6,255 nucleotides of DNA from the NCBI GenBank assembly GCA_005776735.1, contig SXOM01000247.1:1-6255 (forward strand), read 5' to 3'. Source of the stretch: Pseudomonadota bacterium (GTDB taxonomy: Bacteria > Myxococcota_A > UBA796 > SXON01). The first letter of the stretch is position 1. Each line of letters begins with the position of its first letter. The notes beneath the pieces were generated by a model, which saw only the letters and a program-made list of their open reading frames with translations, made no database searches and was not told the DNA's origin. Shown in pieces: positions 1-6,255 of this stretch. The translations under genes and the position numbers were made by a program.

Positions 1-1
1 G

Positions 2-1891
2 CAGAGTGGTATAGAGATCGAGATCGCCAGTGGACGGTTGGCTGTCGACATCCACATGCCAGCCAATTCCGAGGGCATCGTCATCCAGCGTGATGAGCCC
101 GGCGCTGGGGCGACCAGCCGCATCAAAATCGAGGATCGTGGCGTCGGCCAATTGGTCTCCGGCGTGTTGGTCGACTTGTACTTGGATTTCCAGATCCAGA
201 TGGGTGCCAAGTTGTTCTTGCCAGGTGGACACGGCGGATGCGAGCACAGCCTGTAAGCGGGCATCGTCGGAGGCAATCACTTCGGTTGGTGCGAGCCCCT
301 CCGAACCCAGGCCCGCGTCACTCTGCGATCCGGGGGCGAGTGTTAGAGGTGCTGGAGTCGGGTTGACGGTGATTTTGACCAACTGTTGATCAAAGGGATC
401 GCCCGTACTTGAGCCGGTGGAGCTGACGCGAACCAACAGGTCTAACGTCCCGACAAACCCCGTCGGTGGCGTTACGGTGAATCGTGTCGTGAAGGCGTCG
501 CCGAAGGCGTCGTCTCGAACGACAGTAAAGGCTAGATTCGGGTTCTTGGTCCCGTTCAGTGGCGTGCCTCCCTGTGCTTGGTGCGCAAACGTCACCGTGC
601 TGTTTTCTGCATCTTGGGCACTCACGTCGAACGATACAGCCGTGTTTTGTGTTGTGGTGATTGCGGGGATGTCATTCAGAAATGGAGCGCCATTGATTGG
701 AGCGTCATTGAAGGTGTCGGGTTGAACGGTGACCTGGAAAGTTCGGGTGACCTCGGCGCCGCGGGCATCTCGCGCCGTCACCGTGATGGTCGCGTCGCCC
801 GACGCGCCTTCCGCGGCTTTGAGCCGCAGCACGCCATTCTCGCGATCGAGAATGATTTCTACATTCTGCATTACGACCGGTGTTGTCGGTCGGTCGTTGG
901 CTCCAGTGGGGACCTGTTGAATGGCCTGCCGTACCGACTCACCTTCCACCAATTGTCCGAATACCGAGTGGTTGAAATCCAACCGACGCAACGGGAAAGT
1001 GGTGGGAGCGGTAATGAAGAATTGTGAGGAGTTGGTATCGTCCCCGGCTTTGGCCATGGAGAGCAAACCGGCGCTGGTGTGTTGTAGATCGACATGGAAT
1101 TGGTCGTCGAATTCAGGGGCCCCCTCATCATTCTGGCCGTTGCCATTCGGGTCCCCCCCTTGGATGACAAATGGGTTGCCCAGACCGTCGTTTTTCACGA
1201 TCCGATGGAAGATCACACCGTCGTAGGTTCCGGCGTTGGCAATGCCGATGATGTTGCTGGTCACGCGCGGCACGAGGTCTTCGAACAAATGGAAGATCAT
1301 CGTGCCAAAATTCGTGACGTCGACACGCATACTGCGGTTGGTGTTCGGTGAGAGAATCGTCTGCACCAAGCTGGGGTTGCTGCTTGTGGCGCTAAACGTC
1401 AGCGTGTGCGATTCGGCGTCGAAACCATCCAATGGGATGTGCAAGGGGGCGCCGGCCAGCAGAGTAACGTTCTGGATCGCAGCCAGGGTGGGGGCGATAT
1501 TCGTACCCGCGACGGTAATTCGAACGGTCGCGGTGTCCGAAGCCGTGCCGTCGCTAACGGTGTACTCGAAGGTGTCGACTAGCGATTGGCCCACCACGAC
1601 GGCTCGCAACTCGGCGGATCCCGTCGGATTGTAATTAAAACTGCCATCGGCGTTGATCGTCACGCTACCGCCGCGGGACGTCGCCCGGGTGCCCGAATTG
1701 GTGACGGTGAGCGGGATCGTGGCAATTTCTGGATCCGCGTCGGCCCCATGCCCGTTGTCTTCAAATACGTTGCCGGCGCGATTGGTGTCCGCGTTGGTTG
1801 CAAAGTCATCATCCTGGGCGACTGGTGCGTCGTTCAAGCCCGTGACGTTGACGGTGACCGTGCCCACCGATCCAGCAAACGCATCTCTTAC
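2..1891 (-). CDS. Giant surface protein fragment: VCBS/cadherin repeats, cyclophilin PPIase, Ig-like domains, metzincin lead-in (partial at both ends)
   Basis: I translated this minus-strand frame by hand and found 630 codons with no stop. The N-terminus is lost at the junction near 1890 and the C-terminus lies beyond the left edge. Numbering from the first visible codon, residues ~1-130 are VCBS/cadherin-like, with a GLNDAPVA linker near 16-23 and a second half containing DGSFNYNP and DTFEYTVSDG. Residues ~131-190 are another Ig/cadherin-like segment. Residues ~193-345 are a cyclophilin-type peptidyl-prolyl isomerase with its signature residues present: FHR (R230), FVIQGGDP (241-248), SMAKAGDDTNSSQFF (278-292) and FNHSVFG (H308). 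It would catalyse proline cis-trans isomerisation, probably outside the cytoplasm. Two more beta-sandwich-like segments follow (~345-395 and ~400-520). Residues ~534-630 match the region preceding the protease domain in planctomycete matrixin-like proteins (ALGIGWHVD, W611). The fragment has no cysteine and only about five lysines. The domain order is typical of planctomycete exported proteins; the physiological role is unknown. Confidence 0.85.
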
Positions 1892-1897
1892 GGGCGG
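1886..1897. other. Abrupt junction between two unrelated sequences (probable chimera breakpoint)
   Basis: Left of this point the minus strand encodes the cadherin/cyclophilin protein in one frame, with sensible family sequence up to VRDAFAGSVGTVTV. Right of it the minus strand encodes the N-terminus of a membrane glycosyltransferase in a different frame, sensible down to ACLVWAGAA. The glycosyltransferase frame continues for only about 27 unrelated residues past the join before stopping at 1809-1811. GC content and third-position bias change at the same place. I see no inverted repeats, target duplication, integrase or att-like sequence here. The exact base cannot be fixed because a few G/C bases could belong to either side. 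Confidence 0.8.
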
Positions 1898-2228
1898 CCC
1901 CGGCCCACACCAGGCACGCCGCGCCGGTGCCCCGCGCCGCCCACGAGAGGAGGGCGAGGTCGTCGGTGAGCGCGACCCAGGGCGCCAGCAGGAGGCCGTA
2001 CAGCGGCGAAGTGGCGCCGGTGCTCGGGGCCCCCGCGCTCCACTGGCCCGGGACGCCCTGCACCAGCGCCTGGGCGTAGCGCAGGTGGATGTAGGGGTCG
2101 TCGTACGGCAACGCCCACGCCGGCGTCGCCTCCGCACCTCGCGCACCCGGCGGAGCGATGAGGACCACGGCGGCGACGACCGCCACCACGAGCGCGGCGT
2201 GCAGGACGTCCTGGCGGCGGGGCCCCAT
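1893..2228 (-). CDS. Membrane glycosyltransferase, PMT/GT39-like, N-terminal fragment (truncated at the junction)
   Basis: The frame starts at an ATG (complement of 2226-2228) and keeps its family character for 112 residues, down to the junction. Residues ~9-26 form a hydrophobic transmembrane helix. A short periplasmic-type loop follows with YDDPYIHLRYAQALVQG (42-58) and STGATSPLYGLLLAPW (69-84), and a second hydrophobic stretch covers ~75-112. An Asp-Asp pair after the first helix (D43, D44), then an RYA segment and a G-x-TSPL motif, is the pattern of polyprenyl-phosphate-dependent GT-C glycosyltransferases related to protein mannosyltransferases; the acidic pair is usually catalytic. Full-length relatives are several hundred residues with many membrane helices, so most of the protein is missing. 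The gene diverges from fbp with about 30 bp between starts. The GT-C assignment rests on a short N-terminal stretch; a related uncharacterised multi-pass membrane protein is possible. Confidence 0.6.
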
Positions 2229-2262
2229 GCCCGCGAGCGTACCCCGATGATACCGGGTGGGG
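2229..2262. promoter_or_regulatory. Very short divergent intergenic region
   Basis: This gap of about 30 bp separates the divergent starts of the membrane glycosyltransferase (minus) and fbp (plus). It is too short to hold two ordinary sigma-70 promoters, and I see no convincing -35/-10 pair. It contains GGGTGGGG directly before the fbp ATG at 2263, which is purine-rich but too close to be a standard Shine-Dalgarno site. Promoters for one or both genes probably lie inside the opposing coding sequence, or transcripts are nearly leaderless. Confidence 0.35.
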
Positions 2263-3273
2263 ATGGCTCACTTCGAAGAAGGCACCACCCTCGATCGCTT
2301 CCTGCTGGAGACGATGCGCGCCCACCCGGGCGCGACCGGCCAGCTGGTCACGCTGCTCAAGCAGGTGGCCCTGGCGGGCAAGCTGGTCAGCGCGCGGGTG
2401 CAGCGGGCGGGCCTCGCCGGCATGCTCGGCGCGGCCGGGGGCATGAACATCCAAGGCGAGTTCGTCCAGAAGCTCGACATCTACGCCAACGAGACGTTCA
2501 AGCGGGCGCTGGAGCACGCCGGCGTGTGCTGCATGATCGTGAGCGAAGAGGAGGACGGGATCGTCGCCATCCCCGAGGCCTTCGAGGTTGGCGAGTACTG
2601 CTTCTCGATGGACCCGCTCGACGGCTCCAGCAACATCGACACCAACGCGTCGATCGGCACCATCTTCGCGGTGCACCGCCGGTGCACCGACGGGCGCGAC
2701 GGCACCGCCGCCGACGTGCTGCGGCGCGGGCGGGAGCTCGTGTGCGCCGGGTACATCGTCTACGGCGCCGGCACCGTCCTGGTGCTGAGCACCGGCGAGG
2801 GCGTACACGGGTTCACGCTCGACCCGAGCGTCGGCGAGTTCTTCCTCTCCCACCGCGACCTGCGGCTGAGCGGCCCCACCCGGGCGTACAGTTGCAACGA
2901 AGCGTACGCCGCGCAGTGGGACCCGAGGCTCCAGGCGTGGTTGGCGAGCCTCAAGGCCCCGGCGCTCGGCTGGTCGGCCCGGTACATCGGCTCCCTGGTC
3001 GGCGACTTCCACCGCAACCTCGTCAAGGGCGGGGTGTTCCTGTACCCGCCCACCCCCAAGGCGCCCAAGGGCAAGCTGCGCATGCTGTACGAAGCACAGC
3101 CCCTGGCGTTTCTGGCCGAAGCGGCGGGCGGTGCCGCGTCGGACGGCACCGCGCCGATCCTCGACAAGGTGCCCGCCACCCTGCACGAGCGCACGCCGCT
3201 GTACATCGGCAACGCCGACGCCGTCGCCGAGATCGTCGCGGCGCTGCGCGACGGGGCGCCATCGCGTGCGTAG
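2263..3273 (+). CDS. fbp: Class I fructose-1,6-bisphosphatase
   Basis: This cytoplasmic enzyme hydrolyses fructose 1,6-bisphosphate to fructose 6-phosphate and phosphate, the irreversible step of gluconeogenesis; it also serves the Calvin cycle where that pathway exists. The 336-residue product is close to the usual length (E. coli Fbp is about 332) and aligns with the family throughout. Seen in order (numbering from ATG 2263) are NIQGEFVQKLD (62-72), the metal-binding SEEED (94-98), MDPLDGSSNID (116-126), the substrate-binding YIGSLVGDFHRNL (241-253), and GKLRMLYE (270-277), whose Glu is a metal ligand. All catalytic residues I can place are intact. ATG at 2263 is preferred, but an in-frame GTG at 2257 adds two residues and neither start has a good ribosome binding site. 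Several positions of the N-terminal AMP-binding site differ from the classical pattern (see findings). It is the first gene of an overlapping three-gene plus-strand cluster. Confidence 0.95.
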   Translation: MAHFEEGTTLDRFLLETMRAHPGATGQLVTLLKQVALAGKLVSARVQRAGLAGMLGAAGGMNIQGEFVQKLDIYANETFKRALEHAGVCCMIVSEEEDGIVAIPEAFEVGEYCFSMDPLDGSSNIDTNASIGTIFAVHRRCTDGRDGTAADVLRRGRELVCAGYIVYGAGTVLVLSTGEGVHGFTLDPSVGEFFLSHRDLRLSGPTRAYSCNEAYAAQWDPRLQAWLASLKAPALGWSARYIGSLVGDFHRNLVKGGVFLYPPTPKAPKGKLRMLYEAQPLAFLAEAAGGAASDGTAPILDKVPATLHERTPLYIGNADAVAEIVAALRDGAPSRA

Positions 3274-4297
3274 GGTGCGCGTCGGAGACATCGACGCCGA
3301 GCCGGGCCTCGCCTCGGCGGGCTGGGTCGTGGAGTCCGAAGCGGACGAACTGCAGACCGGGTGGCCCGGAGAGCAGGTGCGCATCCACAAGACGCGCCTT
3401 CGACACCCCGGCGGCCTCATGGTCACCCGCAAGCGTGTGCCGTGTGTGCAGGGGCCGCCCGTGGTCCTGGTGCACGGGTTCGCCCAGAACCGGTACACCT
3501 GGCACTCCAGCGCCCGGTCGATGAGCGCGTGGCTGGCCGGGCAGGGCTTCGACGTGCACGTGCTCGAGCTGCGCGGCCACGGGCACTCGCGCGCCGGCGG
3601 CGCCCCCGACCACTTCGGCGACTACGTGCAGGACGCGGTGGGCCTCGCGCGGGCGCTCGGGCGCCCCGCCTTCTGGATCGGCCACTCCCTCGGCGGGGCG
3701 GTGTGTTTTGCGATGGCCACGCACGAGCCGGTCCGCGGCGTCGTCGGCATCGCGCCGGTGTACCGCTTCGCGCAGAGCAACCGCTTCGTGAACTGGCTCG
3801 CCCGGCTCTCGCACCTCGCCAACGTGCGGGGGGTGCTCGGCGGGGTCAACGTCCGCACGCGCCTCGCGGGCCAGCTCCTCGGCCGCCTCTACGAGATCAC
3901 CGACGTCGCCGGCTACGCCTTCCCGGTCAGCGGGTGGGCGCCGGGGAGCGTCGAGCCCGAAGTCCTCGCCGAGCGCCTCGAGCGCGGTTTCGACTGGACC
4001 AGCCTGCACGTGTGGATGGACATGGCCCGCTGGGCGCACGAGGACGAGGTGGAGTACGCGGCGGCCTGGGGCAAGACCGACGTGCCGCTCCTGGTCATCA
4101 CCGGCGACCTCGACCACCTCACCCCCCCCGACGACTGCCACGCCGCCATCGACGAGAGCGGCGCCACCGACCGCACCCTCCTCGACCTCGAGCCGTGGAA
4201 CACCGGGCACCACTGGGGCCACCTCGACCTGTTGACCGGCATCCACGCCCCCGAGCACGTCTGGCGCCCGGTGTCCGCCTGGCTCGGAGCCCACTGA
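3266..4297 (+). CDS. Alpha/beta hydrolase (lipase/esterase-like)
   Basis: This is an alpha/beta-hydrolase-fold protein of about 343 residues; the substrate is unknown. About 60 N-terminal residues precede the core, and RHPGGLMVTRKRVP suggests an N-terminal beta-strand region as in lipase-like members. The core has VVLVHGF (66-72, oxyanion-hole HG), an ELRGHGHSR turn, the nucleophile elbow GHSLGG (139-144, Ser141), a GDLDHLTPP segment with the likely acid Asp283, and GHLDLLTG with the likely catalytic His319. The ~140 residues between nucleophile and acid leave room for a sizeable cap or lid domain. I see no signal peptide or membrane helix, so it is probably cytoplasmic. The likely start is GTG 3266, overlapping the fbp stop by 8 bp with GGGG at 3253-3256 as a possible ribosome binding site; GTG 3275, just after the fbp stop, is the alternative. 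Triad and fold are clear. Lipase, esterase and thioesterase activities cannot be separated from sequence. Confidence 0.85.
   Translation: MRRVRVGDIDAEPGLASAGWVVESEADELQTGWPGEQVRIHKTRLRHPGGLMVTRKRVPCVQGPPVVLVHGFAQNRYTWHSSARSMSAWLAGQGFDVHVLELRGHGHSRAGGAPDHFGDYVQDAVGLARALGRPAFWIGHSLGGAVCFAMATHEPVRGVVGIAPVYRFAQSNRFVNWLARLSHLANVRGVLGGVNVRTRLAGQLLGRLYEITDVAGYAFPVSGWAPGSVEPEVLAERLERGFDWTSLHVWMDMARWAHEDEVEYAAAWGKTDVPLLVITGDLDHLTPPDDCHAAIDESGATDRTLLDLEPWNTGHHWGHLDLLTGIHAPEHVWRPVSAWLGAH
4286..4289 (+). promoter_or_regulatory. Ribosome binding site of the kinase gene
   Basis: GGAG lies seven bases before the ATG at 4297, inside the end of the hydrolase gene. Together with the stop/start overlap (TGATG), it fixes the kinase start and indicates translational coupling to the hydrolase. 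Confidence 0.6.
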
Positions 4298-6255
4298 TGG
4301 CGCGCCTGTCTGAGCTGCACGGCTGCCCCCTGCTGGAGCGCATCGGCGAAGGCGGCATCGCCGACGTCTTCCGCTCGGAGTGGAACGGACAACCGGTGGC
4401 GCTCAAGGTCCTGCGCGACGTCGACCGGCACAGCATGCGCAAGCGGTTCACGCGCGAAGGGCGGCTCCTGCAGCGGCTCTCCCACGCCGGCCTGGTGCGC
4501 TGCCACGCGATTTTCGAGGGCGACCAGCCCGCCCTGGTCCTGGAGTTGTTGCAGGGCGAGCCGCTCGACGAGCGCATCGCGCGCCGGCCGCTCGACGGGG
4601 ACGAGGCCACCCGGCTGTCCGGTGCGCTCTTGCGGGTGCTGTCGCACCTGCACGAGCACGGCATCGTCCACCGGGACGTCAAGTCGAGCAACGTCTTCAT
4701 GTGCGCGGACAACCGCGTGGTGCTGATGGACCTCGGCCTCGCCGCCGACCCCGCCGACCCGCTCACCACCACGCTCGGCGACGTGCTCGGCACCTACGCC
4801 TACATGGCGCCGGAGCAGATCGCCGGCGCCGAGAGCGACCTGCGCTGCGACCTCTACAGCCTCGGCGTCACGGTGTACGAAGCGGTGTGCGGCGCGCGGC
4901 CGTACCACGCCCGCACCGCCGCGGCGTGGCTCGCCGCCCACCGCGGGGGCAACGCGACGCCGCTCGGCCAGGTCAGCTCGGCGGTGCCCGTGCGCTTGTC
5001 GCAGCTCGTCGACCGCCTGATGGCGCGTGATCCTGCGGCGCGCCCCGCCTCCGCGGCGGTCGCGCTGGCCCTGTTGACCGGCGCGGTGGTGTCGCACGCC
5101 GAGCTGCGCGCTCCGCCGCTCCTGGGTCGCGAAGGTGCCCGAGGCGCCATCGAGGCCGTGGTCGACGGCCGCGGCTGGCTACGCATCTCCGGCCCGATGG
5201 GGGCGGGCTTCGGCCCCTTGGCGGCGCTGGTCCGCCAGCTCGCCGCCGCCAACCACCTCGAGGTCATCTCGGTGCGCGGCCGCGGGCGCATGCGGGCGTC
5301 CGAGCTCGCGGCGCACGTCGGCGAAGAGCTCGAGCGGTTCGGGTTGCCGCCGCGGCGCGACGTCGAGGGGGTCGCCGCCCTCCTCGCCGACCTCGGCGCG
5401 GAAGGCGGCGTGGTGCTGCTCGCGGAGGAGGTCGACCAGTTCGGGCCCTCCGCGGTCGAGGCGCTGGTGCGCATGAGCGCCGCGCCGCGCATCGTGGCGG
5501 TGCACCTCGGGATCGACCTCGCGCCGCTCCCCGGGGCCGCCCACCACACGCTCCGTCCGCTCGCGGTGCCCGAGATCCAGGCGCTCCTCCGGGCCATGCT
5601 CCGCACCGGGAGCCTGCCGCCCGGCCTCGATCTCGCGCTGCGCGCCGCGTCGGGCGGCCTGCCCGCGCACGCGGTCGCCTTGGTGCGCGAACAGGTCGCC
5701 GCCGGCGTCCTGTGGTGCGAAGGCCTCTCCGAGTCGGGCGACGCGGCGTGGCGCTGGAACGCCGCGGCGGGCCTGCTCCCCGGCGAGAGCACCCGCCGGA
5801 TGTTGGAGCGCGGCCTCAAGCGGCTGGCGCTCGAGGATCGCCTCGCGCTCCAGGCGTTGGCCATCGCCGACGATCCCACTCCGGTCGAGGTGCTCGCTTC
5901 GGTGCTCGGCGTGGAGCACGGCACCTTGCGGGTCGGCAACCTCGTGCGCCAGGGGCTCGTGGTCCTGTGGTCCGAGGGCGGCGAAGACTGGCTCGCCATC
6001 GCGCGCTCCTCCATCGAGACGATCCTCCGCGAGGAGCTGCCCGACGATCGGCGCCGCGCCCTGCACCTGGCGCTGGCCGACGCCGCGGAGCGCCGCCCGG
6101 CGGGGGGGTGGGAGACGCGGTTCGTCGTGTACCACCGGGCGCTCGGCACCCGCACCCTCGAAGCCGAGCGCACGCTGGTCGAGCTCGGCGAGTCGCTCGC
6201 GGCGTCGGGGCGGCCCACCCGCGCGCTGCGGGCGCTCGACGCGCTGCCCGCCGAC
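4297..6255 (+). CDS. Ser/Thr protein kinase fused to a STAND/AAA-like module, PknK-type (partial, runs off right edge)
   Basis: The frame is open for 653 codons to the window edge. Residues ~9-260 are a Hanks-type Ser/Thr kinase: glycine loop GEGGIADVF (17-25), VALK with Lys37, HRDVKSSN (125-132; catalytic Asp127, Asn132), DLG in place of DFG (145-147), MAPEQ (170-174), DLYSLG (Asp185) and the subdomain XI arginine (R249). It should phosphorylate Ser/Thr on unknown cytoplasmic partners. After it comes LLGRE (275-279), the usual opening of an AAA_16/STAND module, but the P-loop position reads GPMGAGFG (299-306), with Phe and Gly where Lys and Ser/Thr are expected. VVLLAEEVDQF (372-382) sits at the Walker B position. 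A LRPLAVPEIQALL segment (~420-432) and a probable winged-helix region follow, and the last ~50 residues look like the beginning of helical (TPR-like) repeats. This layout matches multidomain kinases abundant in Myxococcota. No transmembrane helix is seen in the visible part. Confidence 0.9.
   Translation, partial: MARLSELHGCPLLERIGEGGIADVFRSEWNGQPVALKVLRDVDRHSMRKRFTREGRLLQRLSHAGLVRCHAIFEGDQPALVLELLQGEPLDERIARRPLDGDEATRLSGALLRVLSHLHEHGIVHRDVKSSNVFMCADNRVVLMDLGLAADPADPLTTTLGDVLGTYAYMAPEQIAGAESDLRCDLYSLGVTVYEAVCGARPYHARTAAAWLAAHRGGNATPLGQVSSAVPVRLSQLVDRLMARDPAARPASAAVALALLTGAVVSHAELRAPPLLGREGARGAIEAVVDGRGWLRISGPMGAGFGPLAALVRQLAAANHLEVISVRGRGRMRASELAAHVGEELERFGLPPRRDVEGVAALLADLGAEGGVVLLAEEVDQFGPSAVEALVRMSAAPRIVAVHLGIDLAPLPGAAHHTLRPLAVPEIQALLRAMLRTGSLPPGLDLALRAASGGLPAHAVALVREQVAAGVLWCEGLSESGDAAWRWNAAAGLLPGESTRRMLERGLKRLALEDRLALQALAIADDPTPVEVLASVLGVEHGTLRVGNLVRQGLVVLWSEGGEDWLAIARSSIETILREELPDDRRRALHLALADAAERRPAGGWETRFVVYHRALGTRTLEAERTLVELGESLAASGRPTRALRALDALPAD

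Noticed and set aside
30..1634. Short plus-strand open frames over the left third of the window
   Set aside because: They are antisense to the continuous cadherin/cyclophilin frame, whose translation is clearly meaningful; the plus-strand products resemble nothing.
1850..1930. Junction considered as a transposon or integrase insertion edge
   Set aside because: No terminal inverted repeat, direct repeat, transposase, integrase or tRNA end was found near it.
1888..3498. Long minus-strand open frame opposite fbp and the hydrolase
   Set aside because: It is low-complexity, Arg/Gly/Val-rich translation opposite two well-supported genes, an expected artefact of high-GC coding DNA. It also crosses the junction.
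1653..3524. 623-codon plus-strand open frame running through the junction and across fbp
   Set aside because: It is Arg/Pro-rich with no family resemblance, spans two unrelated sequences and overlaps fbp out of frame.
4122..4129. Run of eight C within the hydrolase gene, considered as a frameshift or phase-variation tract
   Set aside because: The frame is right on both sides (Asp283 before, His319 and GHLDLLTG after), so there is no evidence of slippage.
6103..6109. Run of seven G in the kinase gene
   Set aside because: The translation continues in a plausible helical region; ordinary for DNA this GC-rich.
3023..6218. Several long minus-strand open frames opposite the hydrolase and kinase
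   Set aside because: They show no recognisable domains and biased composition, and they lie opposite genes with intact catalytic motifs.

Overview
The window looks like two unrelated pieces of bacterial DNA joined near position 1890. The left piece (about 1-1891) has moderate GC: a hand count of the first 60 bases gives about 57%. It holds one reading frame on the minus strand, open at both ends, for a very large secreted or cell-surface protein of the type common in Planctomycetes. From N to C the visible part has VCBS/cadherin-like repeats, an intact cyclophilin-type peptidyl-prolyl isomerase, two more Ig/cadherin-like domains and the lead-in to what is probably a metzincin (matrixin-like) protease domain. 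The window stops just before the place where the zinc motif would be expected.

The right piece (about 1892-6255) has very high GC: hand-counted 60-base samples give 68-77%, and nearly every codon ends in G or C. Its gene content suits a myxobacterium-like genome (Myxococcota), although that assignment is inference. A truncated minus-strand gene (1893-2228) encodes the N-terminus of a membrane glycosyltransferase of the PMT/GT39-like kind and is cut at the junction. Diverging from it, about 30 bp away, is a tight plus-strand cluster: class I fructose-1,6-bisphosphatase (fbp), an alpha/beta hydrolase that overlaps it by 8 bp, and a large Ser/Thr protein kinase that shares one base with the hydrolase stop codon. 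The kinase gene runs off the right edge. Its C-terminal part resembles PknK-type kinases with a STAND/AAA ATPase module, but its P-loop lacks the catalytic lysine.

The overlapping starts suggest one translationally coupled operon, so a gluconeogenic or carbon-fixation enzyme, a hydrolase and a signalling kinase are probably co-expressed. No functional link between them can be read from the sequence. Both genes at the join are broken mid-domain, in different frames, with no transposase, att site or repeat. A chimeric contig or clone is therefore the simplest explanation, and the left and right parts should not be treated as neighbours until the join is verified. I saw no RNA genes, CRISPR arrays, insertion sequences or clear terminators.
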